Assembly (NCBI GenBank): GCA_019925105.1
Contig: JAHGAU010000029.1
Span: 62,001-126,000 of the forward strand
Length of the DNA stretch: 64,000 nt
Direction of reading: 5' to 3'
DNA from: Niebla homalea
Lineage: Eukaryota; Ascomycota; Lecanoromycetes; Lecanorales; Ramalinaceae
Part shown: positions 33,628-43,941 of the stretch, piece by piece
Layout: each line of letters begins with the position of its first letter
Numbering within the stretch: position 1 is the first letter of the stretch
The notes under the pieces: generated by a model
Database searches by the model: none
What the model was told of the DNA's origin: nothing
The model's input: only the letters and a program-made list of their open reading frames with translations
Program-made: the position numbers and the translations under genes

Positions 33628-34431
33628 TGATGATCTGACGAGGAACAATGCTTCCACATGATAGTGGTTGGAGGATGAGGAGATGGAGGAGGGAAGTTCA
33701 TAATTATTATTATTTTCTGATTCGGAATAAATGGACACGAACCTAGTTCTGCGTCTTCCCGGCGGGCAAAATGACTGCTCTTTCTTTTCTTGTTGGATGG
33801 GCAGGATCCGGGAGGAAGCGCAGTGTTCTATTGGAAATTTACAGCGGCATCATGGATTCATGGCATGGCGTGAACGGGAAGACAATGATGGTTACTAGAG
33901 CGGTTGGAAAGAAGCTTTTGATCTAACCCTTATAGGGGTCTCCTTCGTTCGTATTAGGCAAGATCTTGCAGATCGTTCGTTTCGGGATTGTCAAATTCCG
34001 GCCGCCATTCCTCTTTCACCGCCATCCAATACTCCATCCAGAGTCAATTTGACAGTCAAATTTTGACTTCGGATCATGCGCTTTCTAGTAATCTACAAGC
34101 GCCATACCTTCAATGCCCCAACGCCCTGTTAGTGTGGTGATTGTGAGAATCACATCAACGTGAGATCATTGATGCATTCAATGCTTTCAATGCCCTTCCC
34201 CCTTCCCCCTGCTTCTATCATCTGCAAATGTACCCCTTCAATACCTGCATACTCTACTGGGATCGAACCAAGCATATGAAACAGAAGGGGAACGCAGCTT
34301 CAAGCCTGAAACATGCTGCACTGCTGAGGCACTTGAACGTTCAGTAGCTTCATCCCTTTCAATAAACTCCTCCACAGTCCCCCTCTGCCTCGTTCCGTAA
34401 GCCAACATGCTCAGGCCATGCTCACAAGGCA
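33628..34431. other. Divergent intergenic region (ferric reductase / six-Cys membrane protein)
   Basis: Shared promoter region of two divergent genes. A small partly palindromic stretch (gtcaatttgacagtcaaat, near 34041-34060) is seen. No GATA-type iron-regulator cluster was noticed. No coding sequence supported. Confidence 0.45.
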
Positions 34432-35476
34432 ATGTTGATGGTCTTGTTGCCCGTACTGACTTCTGCATTCTTCTTCACCCATACTGCCCACGCCCCACCG
34501 ACATCTGTTCTATCGTCTGTTACCCTTGACTTCTATTCTGACAAAGGATGTCAAGATTCCGTTGAGACCGGCAACGCTCCGCATTTCACAGCTTCAACTG
34601 CCTGTTGGGCATTCCAGAGTGATGTCTCCAATGTAGCTGGCCTTCTCGTACACTTCCCTTCAAGCTATGCCAGCAATAGGTGTAAATGTACGTGACCACA
34701 CCAGTCTCAGCGTAGAGGAAGCCCATAAGCTGATCATTGACACGATACCGCCAGTGAACATCTATAATCAGGATGACTGTAATCAAGCATCCTTGTTCAA
34801 GGCTGTCGCGGATGGAAGTTCATGCGCCGATGTGTCCCCAGCGAAGGCTCTCCAGATGGACTGCCCGCCGGGAGTTTCCATCCAAAATTCATCGACGGCT
34901 CCAATCCAGTCTTTGCCGCCAGTCACCAGTCCTCGAGTGACCGCCACACAGAGCCAAATTTCCACCATATTTGCTCCTGCAACACTTTCAGCACTTTCTT
35001 CCGCACTTCCAGCCATGACCAGTAGCAATCTTGTGGTCACTCCGCTACCCTCTTCGACTCCTCCCTCATCTACTACCTTTCAACCAGACGAATTTTCTCA
35101 TGCTCAATCTCGACTGACGATTGTTCCCAAAACCACTAACTTCTTGGCTTCCCAAACGAAAACCTCAACTACGTCCACTTCTAACTTTGATCAATATGCC
35201 TCAGGCACTTCCACACCTGAGTCTAATCATAACGCCTCAGTCACTTCTGTTCCAGACTCCGCCCGTAATCTGAGCGTGAACGGGCAAATCATAGTGGCCA
35301 CCCTGATTCCGGGTTTGGCAATATTGGTGGCTATCGTAATTGGCATCGATCAAGCGAGACGGATGAGACGTGGACGAGGCAATGTGATGAACGTCTTCCT
35401 GGATGGTACCAGAAGGGTCTCGAGGCAATGGCCAAGTCCGACCAGCAAATCAAGGAGAACGTGGCCGGGCCATTGA
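34432..35476 (+). CDS. Six-cysteine Ser/Thr-rich single-pass membrane protein, copy A
   Basis: Exons 34432-34687 and 34755-35476 (intron 67 nt, phase 1) give 325 residues. Layout: signal peptide (LPVLTSAFFFTHTAHA), an ectodomain with six cysteines (GCQD, ACWAF, RCK, DCNQ, SCAD, DCPPG), about 110 residues of Ser/Thr/Pro-rich and probably O-glycosylated linker, one membrane helix (IIVATLIPGLAILVAIVIG), and a basic cytoplasmic tail starting ARRMRRGRG. This plan resembles fungal cell-wall stress sensors (Wsc/Mid2 type), although the cysteine spacing does not match a WSC domain that I can recognise. It pairs with copy B just downstream: same topology, same cysteine number, same position and phase of the first intron. 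A surface receptor or sensor is an inference. Confidence 0.8.
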
Positions 35477-36042
35477 ACTTTGAAAAGAATAATTCAAAGG
35501 CCTAGAAGCGAGGAGCGGCAAACTCAATGCATCATTACTGGCGCTATCAGGTGTTCGCCCAATTAATGTCTATCAAAATCTACTCTCGATATACAAGATA
35601 GAGATGGATTCATGTCCATATTGCACCACGAGGCCTGTTGTTGTATCAGGCTGGGATAACAAATTTCTCGTTCACGCCTCGTTTCCGCCCCAGCATACCA
35701 CGCCACACGGAGAAAGCATGCCTGGCAATCTTAATTGGTCTTGATAAGGGCTGAAACATTAAAGGAGTGGAAACGCCCTATCCATGGATGTGCCGATGTG
35801 CTGGAACCCAAGGCAAATTTCAGCATAGCCTCGAACTTTCCTCAAAGATTGATTGACTACGAGTCTCACGCCTTGCAGAAAGATGATCAGCACAAACGTC
35901 TGCGAGTGAGCCAATGTCAGATGGTTCAAGGTGCGGCTGAGAAGGACGTCGCGAACACCGCATGCATCAACGCAAAGCCAGACACACTCTCCAAGATCCC
36001 TCTGCGCTGCTGGGAACTGTCGCTGGAAATCCCAGGACCAAG
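35477..36042. other. Spacer between tandem paralogues A and B
   Basis: Contains the 3' end of copy A and the promoter of copy B. No other gene seen; a short open frame at about 35735-36070 overlaps the start of copy B and has no motif. Confidence 0.5.
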
Positions 36043-37173
36043 ATGGCTGTTTTCGCTCTTTTTAGCATGATTGATTGTCGTAGCCTCATTGGCCATCTCT
36101 TAATAGTCCTGCTGCTTTACCCTTCCAGCATCTCTGCAAACACAAACCTATCCTTGTACTCCGAGGCTTCTTGCAAAGGCACCTCTTCCAACGCTAGTAT
36201 TTCCACCATCTCTCACGATGGCTCCTGCGGCGACCCTGGTGCCAGCATTGTTAGCCTCAGTGCCACAGTGTCGGGTGCATCGCAGAGATATGGATGTACT
36301 GGTCAGTCATCCTGCTGTATTTTCATGCATTTCTTCTCGTCTCAATATCTCGAAAATATAGCACCTTCGTGTTTGCGCACACTTGACGCAAAGTATCCCG
36401 CGATGCCCAGCACTGACGAGCAACGAGAATCCAGTGACCATGTACTCCGACCCCAATTGTAGCTCTGACGCCCAATTCACCTCACTGGGGGGCACATGCA
36501 CGACATTTGCCTTCACCGTGCGAAGCTACAGCGTCGACTGCTCGTTGGTGACCAGCAACATGGGTGATATTGAGGGCTTAGTGAGTGGTGACAACAACAA
36601 CAACAACAACAGCATGTCGGACACGGATCCGGAGACCTCCAGTCCCTCCACAGAAGCGACATCGCTCGGCATCAGCCCCGCGACTTCAGTGGGAGCTACC
36701 AAATCGACTCCGTCTTCCTACCAACAGAGCACCCACCCCAGAACGACCACCACCACTTCACCGACCTTCACTACCCTGGCCAGCAGGACCTCATCGTCCA
36801 CACCAACAGGTGCGGCGTCCACAGCACCCACAGCAGCTTCAAACATCCTCACAGCGATCGCATCCCCGCTCGGGCCACACCACCCATCCCAGCCTCATCA
36901 CTCAACTCCACCAACACCAACAACACCAACAACACCGACACCACCAACACCACCACCACTCCCAACTCCAACAACACGAACACGAACCTCAGCCGCACCG
37001 GCGAAATCGCCGTCGGCGTTATCATCCCCGGCCTCGCCCTCTTCGTCGCCCTCCTCGGCCTCAACCAGCTGCGCCGCAAAAAGAATAGGGAACAGAACGA
37101 GAGAGGACTACGCATATTGTCGAGGAACTCGTGGCCGGGGGGAGGTGGACGTTATGGCGTGGCTGCTGTGTGA
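36043..37173 (+). CDS. Six-cysteine Ser/Thr-rich single-pass membrane protein, copy B
   Basis: Exons 36043-36301, 36411-36809 and 36893-37173 (introns 109 and 83 nt) give 312 residues. A signal peptide (LIGHLLIVLLLYPSSISA) precedes six cysteines in the contexts SCKG, SCGD, GCTA, NCSS, TCTT and DCS, then an Asn run, a long Ser/Thr/Pro-rich linker, one membrane helix (IAVGVIIPGLALFVALLGL) and a basic tail (QLRRKKNREQNERG). A Met at 36067 is a possible alternative start. The second intron (donor GTGCGG) is the weak point of the model. I placed it because the frame before 36809 runs into a Pro/Thr repeat with no membrane segment, while the frame after 36893 gives a helix and tail matching copy A. 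If the intron is wrong, the locus carries a frameshift. Confidence 0.7.
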
Positions 37174-37650
37174 AACGGCGCCGGCGGCGGATTTGTGTAT
37201 CAAGGGTGGGGTGGGGAGGACTGACCAAGGGTGGTGAGTGGGCCACCGGGAGGGGGCGTAAGGTCTTACGTGGGGGGGCCAAAAAGAGGAGAGGTGCGTA
37301 TCAAGGAAAACCTGTGAAGACCGGTCGTGTGGGGAATGGCGGGCAGGGGGGAGGAAAGGAAGGATGCGAAAAGATGTAGAGCTTCCCCCATGCCCAGCGG
37401 AAGTCAATTTGATTAGACCAAGGCTCGTCACCGAGATTTATAGATTTCTCATTCCTATTTTCATCTAATGGAGAGATTGGCCCCACCGTTTGCTGCGTTG
37501 AGAAGAACAAAACGTCATACTGAGCCCAAGACAGCTTCGATCGCAACTTTCGCCCGTGGTGCATGGCTCATCAACTGTCCAGATCATCACCACAACGATG
37601 CAAGGAAGGCCACGCGAGTCCCCTTGTTGAAACAGGTCCCCATGCTCTCT

Positions 37651-37767
37651 AGCTTCGAAACCCCCGTCAGGAATTTCTTCTCTTGTCATTGATGAAGCCT
37701 GCTCTTGCTTGACCATCTGCTTCTCCTCGTGGGAGTGGGCCTGTATTTCAGATGTGGAAGCCGACAT
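37651..37767 (-). pseudogene. Possible N-terminal remnant of an MCT-type MFS transporter
   Basis: From the ATG at 37767 the minus strand reads 39 residues, polar and Glu/Gln-rich, ending in EEIPDGGFEA. The PDGGxxA motif just before the first helix is a hallmark of fungal monocarboxylate-type (MCT) MFS proteins. Here the expected first membrane helix does not follow in any frame. I read it as a truncated leftover, but the support is one short motif. Confidence 0.3.
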
Positions 37768-38529
37768 TATGATCACCTCAGCGTCAGATCAGTGGCCAAC
37801 TCTTTGGACTGATGTTCGAGCTTCGCGCTTTGAGCCCACTCCTCCAGCAGGCCTATGGTGACGATTTCATTGCGAGGCAACCCCCCACCCAACAACGGAG
37901 GATGGGCGGAGATACTCGTATATGCAGCGTGTCGTAATTCATTATGGAAGCCTCACTCACACTTATAGCTTTGACCTTCAACTAACTTGCTTGGCTGCAG
38001 TAAGTCTATACCCCGGAGTGCCGGGACGGTACGTAACAGAACCGTACAGCTGCCGAGATCCAAGAGATCTATAGCAGGAAATCGCAACTACATGAATACC
38101 GTGGCAACATCCCCACAACAGCAAAAGAGCCAGTGACGTCCTCGTTGAGTAAACATTACAGAATACTGTTCCAAGACAGAGAAAACCAGTCGGACGTGAG
38201 ATAATCATCGCAAACGCGCGGAACTTCGGAGGACAAGCCTTCCAGCGTCTGGTGGTGACGCGTACGGTGATGTGACAGGAACAGTGTCCTGGGGTGTTGT
38301 TCGTGCGATAGGGACAAGCGCTTGCTCATCATCTTCGGTACGTCCAGATGCGAGCAATTCCCTTGGCCGTCCAGGACGCATTTTGGGAATGGTGACATCA
38401 ACACTGTCGGTGACAGAGGACTCAGCGGGTCTGAGATCCAAAATATCGCCACTTTGTTTTTCATTCATAATGAAAAGGCTCGAAAGACAATGAGAGGTCA
38501 ATTCAACGGTAATCGGACACGCTCGAACG

Positions 38530-38540
38530 AAAAATAAAAA
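38530..38540 (-). terminator. Pol III terminator of tRNA-Thr
   Basis: On the minus strand the tRNA is followed within about 10 nt by T runs (tttttattttt), the usual RNA polymerase III stop signal. Confidence 0.6.
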
Positions 38541-38548
38541 TCGAAATT

Positions 38549-38620
38549 TGCCCTCAACAGGAATCGAACCTGTGATCTCCTCATTACTAGTGAGGCGCTG
38601 TACCACTAAGCCATGAGGGC
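38549..38620 (-). tRNA. tRNA-Thr, anticodon AGT
   Basis: Read on the minus strand, the acceptor strands GCCCTCA and TGAGGGC pair over 7 bp with A as discriminator. The D arm contains the A box TGGCTTAGTGGTA. The anticodon stem CCTCA/TGAGG encloses the loop CTAGTAA, giving anticodon AGT (threonine, ACU codons, with A34 expected to be edited to inosine). The T stem ACAGG/CCTGT holds TTCGATT, with the B box GGTTCGATTCC. There is no intron. All four arms pair. Confidence 0.95.
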
Positions 38621-40992
38621 TGCTTCAAATGCCATGTATTTAACAATATGATATATTTATATTGCCCAAGACTGATGTTTCCCCTCTTGTTGTATGGTCA
38701 GGTTCTGCCAAGCCTTTAGCGAGAACTCTCATACCCGCTGTTTATCCGTCATATCTCCGTGGAGTTGGCTCGGCAAGAAGGCCCCCAACTTTTATCACAT
38801 TGATATTTACTCTAAATCTTTTATAGCCAACGTCTCTCTGAAACTCGCGTCTCTCATGAGTTAAACGGAATACAGGACTGCGCACGTTAGCAATTTCTAG
38901 TGTTGTCAACGAGGTTGCTACTACTGTTAGATCAGCAATTCGAAGATCGAAGAACAACAAATAAGATCCATCACTCCAAAACGCACAGGCTCACGCAACT
39001 TCTCTATGCCATGGTCCTCTCCCACAATGCTCGAATGTCTCTCGAACATACTAATCATATCCCCCAAAGATGTACCGCCCAGCGAAGTAAAGCCAGATTG
39101 CCCAAGTAAGTCATCTGGTGAGTCAACGCCATGAAAGAAAGTAATGAAAGACCATTCTACTGCCTGACATTATCTCATGAGTGTCTGAGTATTTCACATT
39201 GCGCAAAAGCCTGGCGGTGTGTGTGTGTGTATAGAACAGTACGACTATGTGTTTTCCCTTTCCTTCGCGTGAGGTAAATTATTCTTTTGGTCATGGTGCG
39301 GCTGTACTCATCATGATGGATGGGAGCGACACGACTTGAGTAGCGGGGCTACGATATCCAAGTTGGCCTCAAGGCGCGATGGAGCTGCGTTGCCGATTTT
39401 GTTGCAACGTGGATGCGTCGTTTTGCGGATCGAATCAGTAATTGGAGAAGCGTATTTGGCGATTGTGATATAACTGCTGTAAGTCAAGGTGAGAAGGCGC
39501 TGTGGTGAGTAAAGCCATCTGTTTCTCGTGACGCGGCTGTGGAGATACGGCGTCATCGCTTCTGTTGGCAGTGTCTTTCGCATAGCCAAATGGAGACGGA
39601 TAACGTGTGGAGTACGTTGAATGATGATAGCAAAGACATTTCATTGACATTACTCAAGAGGTTTCTGTATTTGCGATGGACCATTCTCCCTTTCGCTGTC
39701 CTCATGATGAGTATCTGGTGCACTCCTAGTGAGCAGTACTCGGAAGCAAAGGTCGTAAATCTGATTCTCTGCTGCCACTGGTAAAACAAACCACTTCTTC
39801 CAGGGTGGCGAGTTGTTTAAATCATAATTATCCATCCCTTTGCCTCTCTTCCTCCCCCTCCGAAGAACATCTTCCTCCTCTTCACCATCGTCATCATCAT
39901 TGTCAGCAGCATCCCCTTCCCCCTTCCCCTTCCCCCGAACACCAGCAACCCTTCCCGGACGACCGGATGGCGGAAGGTAAACGCGACGCAGCTCTCAGGC
40001 TAGTCTTCTCGCCTCGACTGTACCGCCCGTCTTTGACGCCTTTACATTTCCGCCTTCTATCCCTTTCTCGCTGGAAACTTCTCCAATTCCCTGGCCGCAC
40101 CTGCTGCAGCGTCCGTCCGCCTGTCTCGCATTCCCGAGGTTGGCACGGAAAGCATCGGTATAGTGACGACTGTTGTTACCTACTGGCCTAGCCTGAGCGG
40201 CATCGGCTGTCTCCGGCGCGATCGACCATGGCGTTGATGGCACGGCGGCGGGACGAAAGGAAGTCTCTCGCCGAGGGTGTGTGACGGCAATCTTTGGTCA
40301 TGTATTGGGAGGTTGGGTCCGCAGCGGGGTTCGTTGCATTGCTTTGTGCCATATAAGTACCGCTGGTTGGTTTGTGATGCATGTGGGTTCTCACGCCATT
40401 GCATGGTCCTGCGTGATTACCTGGAGAACAGAGAATAGGTGAGTAAAGCCATTCAAAGATGGTGGTAGGAAACCCGAAGACTTTACGGTGATAAATGCTG
40501 TAGATTATGTGTGGGCTGTAATGCTTGCCACACAACGGACAAAGCTGGTTGGGGCGCTAGTTGCGTTGGCTGTTCTTGGGTGGTGGTGATAGAGCTCTCT
40601 CGTTCGCGTCGTGACGCCCTGCAGCTGGAGCCGTTGATCCGGTATTCATCTCGTGACTCATGCTGTAGCCGTTCCCTGTCGTCATGGTGTAGAGTCGTTT
40701 GAGGCGATGCAGAAGTCAGAGGCAGCTCATATGTGGTGACTATCCAGGTACAGAACCATAAATGGGCAAAGAGGAAAGTAATAGGGAGTGCCACCATCGT
40801 CCACTGACCGTGAATGAACACAACCGGTAAAGAACACATGTTCGCCGTTCATACTGGCCATCACTGATAGCTATTCACTAGAGACACACTCGTCTTCATG
40901 ATTTGACTCCTACATTTCTCATCACTACTACACGTCTCAGTACTATTACATTTCCCACCACTACTCGCCCCTCGTATAATTGATATCGGCGC
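38621..40992. other. Long intergenic region with uncertain minus-strand open frames
   Basis: About 2.4 kb without a recognisable gene. A short GT repeat lies near 39210-39230. On the minus strand, open frames at 40839-40483, 40535-40188 and 40243-39995 follow each other with coding-like composition and could be exons of one small gene, but no domain or convincing splice chain supports that. Confidence 0.4.
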
Positions 40993-42220
40993 TCAAGATC
41001 CTCCACCCACCGCTAGAAGTCCTCCTCCATCTCCTGCTCCTGGCATTTCCCAAAGCTTCGCAGCGTCTCCAACAAAGCACCCCTGTCTCGCTCTCTTCTT
41101 ACCTCCACCTCGTCCCTTTCCCACCTTCTGACCTCGCCTGATCAGCCTAATCCCACTTGGCCCCTTCTTTGGACGTCCCTTCAATGCATGCGGAGCCAAT
41201 GCTATCCAACCGGTAGTCCCTCCCTCTGGCCTCTCATCTTTTTCACTCTCGTCCGGGCTAGCCCTGTACGCAGATTGTGGGCTCACCACACATCGGCCGC
41301 CACCACCACTACCAGTCCTGCCCAAAGGTTTGCGGCTCAAGCGTCGGTACAAGATCTCGAACGCCTCCTCGATATCATCATCATCATCGACGGGGCTTGG
41401 GCTTGATGGGTTGTCACCATCTTGGACTCTCATGTCCATATCAGCGCGCTGCAAGGGTCCACCACCACCACCACCACCCCACTCCATGTCGAACGCGTAT
41501 CCAGCATCAATGTCCACAGTCGCCTCCATGCCGTCCGCGTTGACTGGTTCAGATTCCGTTGTGCCTGAAACTTGCATCGAGCCGTTGAGCGACACCACTG
41601 CCAGTTCCGGTTCCGGGAGCACCACGAAGTTGCGCGGTAGCGAACGCATTGCCAGTTTGTGCCCAAAGATATCAAGTTGGGAGGGAAAGCCCGGGCTGGG
41701 TGATCGCTGAGGCAACAACAACAACATCATCCCATCTCCAGCGTTATCGAGGGGAGTCAGTGCCACCGCTGATGGCGATAAAGGCTGTGGAGAAGAAGGA
41801 GTGGGAGGTTGTACTCCCCCCCATTTCAGCAGCGCAACTGAGGGGTGGAGAGGAGGGAGCCAGAGAAGGAGGACTGCATGTCTCTTCCCCTTCACCAGGA
41901 TCCTAGAGCCCGTCACCCGGCCATCCAAGGACCCCCATCCCGACATTCGCACCGGTACCGCGGCCGCAATTCTCCAGGTCGCCCTCGTCCTCGCTTGTAT
42001 TGACAGGAGTGTCTTCCCGACCGCCGCTGCAGCAGTTGTCATACTTGAAATCGTGATGATGACCCTCGGAGAAACCAGGAACAAGGCCACCGGCATCACC
42101 ACCTTCGCCCTCTCCAGAAAGGGAGAGGAACGGCGGATGTTCCAACGGCGGCGCCATCATAGCCGCGTACGGGCGATGGGGGATGTGATGAGCACAGAAC
42201 TCGATGTCTTGCGGCGCCAT
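40993..42220 (-). CDS. Unknown protein with acidic patch and strongly basic C-terminus
   Basis: Modelled as two exons, 42220-41917 and 41768-40993 (intron 148 nt), giving 359 residues. The first exon begins MAPQDIEFCAHHI. The second contains a short structured-looking part (GHKLAMRSLPRNFVVLPEPE), an acidic patch followed by a helix (DDDDDIEEAFEILYRRLSRK) and a basic C-terminus with KGRPKKGPSG and KGRGGGKKRARQ, which looks like a nuclear-targeting or nucleic-acid-binding tail. I do not recognise the family. The intron was placed only because it joins the two coding-like frames in phase and is longer than its neighbours, so the junction is uncertain. The Gly and Asp runs are encoded by trinucleotide repeats (near 41460-41480 and 41375-41395) and may vary in length. 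Confidence 0.5.
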
Positions 42221-43941
42221 CCTCTGTGAATGATATCTACATCCTCCGTGTCTCTGTATAGTTCAGAGACGTGGCTAGAGGTTTGGTAAAGCCTGAGGAG
42301 ATAGATGGGTCGACCCTTGCATGGAATGATGCAAAAATGGGCTTCTTAAATCTCCTCTCCCTCCCCATCAACGATCCCCAGCTGCTGCATCCGCGGAAAA
42401 AAAATCCCGTGAAGCGATAGAAGAAGGAGGGGGGAAAAACGCACGCCTGCCTCACTCCTTTTGCCAAGCGAGTGTTGGGAACCAACCTATTCGTATTTTG
42501 ACATGAAACCAGAAAACCGCGTGGTTCAATCTCGGGCGTCCCATGGAATGCCCGCCCATCTCTTCCTTTTTTTCCCTCGGGACAACTCCCACAAGGAAAA
42601 TAAAGAATAAAAAATATGGCCCATTCATTCCAGTAGACGACCCGATACCAGCTCTCCACCTCCCGCCCTTTTCCCCTATCAAAAATCGGGTTGTCCCAAC
42701 TTTGTTCTGTGCCTCCAAGCGGTTGGGGCGCCGCCGCCGCCGTCACCCAAGACTTGCTTTCTTTCTTTCTTTCTCTTCGGATACCAAAAAAACGGGGGGG
42801 GGGGCCGCATGCCCAAAGAAAAAGGGCAGCAAGCAGCAGGGCGCGTTCGCGGACGGCCGAGAATTGGGTGGGGCGCTTTTTTCTCTATTCTTGGAGGTGT
42901 CTCACACTCCGCCCATGCATGTATCCATCCATGCATGACTTCTTCATCTGGGGGCCAATGGCGCCTGTGATGGGCATCATCATTATTGTGGGTGATGCTC
43001 GCTATCACTTTCATGAAAGCGGGACGTTTCTGAATGGAAATGGGGAGGTGATCATGAATTCACGGCAAGGCGTGAAATGAGGCGCATTGACTGACTCACG
43101 TAGATCGATGCAGGGCGGTTGAGTCGCTCGCGCCCTTCACGTCCTCCGATCTGGCCCTTGTTGCCGTTGTCTTGGTCTTCCCCCCCTTTTTTTGGGGGGG
43201 GGGAAGACAGGGAGGATGCAGCAGGGAGGAAGTAGTGGTGCTTATTCTGCCAATGAAAAGAGCGTGAGTGACAGAATGAGGCGGCAGAACGCAGCCTTGG
43301 GATTGAAGAAGAAGAAATGAAGCGAGCTGCTGAGGTGAGGGAACGGTGCAAGTCTAGAAGAGATGGCTTGTTAAAGGAGGAGAGATAGTAGATATGTAGA
43401 CAAATGCGCTACCGGATAATGTGATTGAAAATAGAGGTTTGAGCTGAACAGACGAAGCTTATCGATTATTATATGCATGAAGTTGGAACTCGTTCCACGT
43501 TATTGGAAAAGAGCGCTAAAGATACACATGTGCCTCCCAATCTTACAGATGAGTTATGAATTTGCTGCCATTATATCATATTCTAATCATCCGCCGGGAC
43601 TGGCCATATGGTGGAAAAGGGTATCGTGAGCTTTGGCGACCGACAACTGGATGTTGCTTCTGCTAACGACGGCAGGAATTGTGAGGGGAATACAGTCGCC
43701 GAGCTCCGTTTTTCCTCCAAGCATACAGACTGTTGATGAACAGGCAGAGAAGATGGGCTCCCCGGGCGGATATTCGCTGTCGTGGAGGTCTCGAGGCAAG
43801 CCAAAACCATTCGCATCCTTATCATGTCTCGTCATATCGAAAAGGAAAGCCGTGGAAAATCATATTAAAAAACAATTATGAAGTGAAACCGTCTCTCGTC
43901 GCAGACCGTCTCACCTTTGGTCGTGGAAGTCGTTTGGAAAA
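42221..43941. other. Intergenic region with homopolymer tracts
   Basis: No gene supported. It holds a long G run near 42790-42803 and a C7-T7-G10 inverted repeat at 43175-43208. Open frames at 42.2-43.1 kb on both strands encode low-complexity or motif-free peptides. Confidence 0.45.
43175..43208. repeat. Homopolymer inverted repeat (C7-T7-G10)
   Basis: gtcttccccccc (43175-43186) is an exact 12-bp inverted match of gggggggaagac (43197-43208), with a loop of seven T plus three extra G. It would form a hairpin, and the G run favours a quadruplex or slipped strands. Confidence 0.7.

Larger units (their letters stand above)
37174..38548. other. Intergenic region with a possible MFS remnant
   Basis: No intact gene supported. 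It includes a short minus-strand remnant (37651-37767) and, at about 38205-38467, a minus-strand open frame of 88 codons with coding-like composition but no start context, motif or clear splice partner. Confidence 0.4.

Noticed and set aside
40188..40839. Chain of three minus-strand frames that might be one gene
   Set aside because: No splice chain joins them convincingly and no domain is recognisable; mentioned only in the gap entry.
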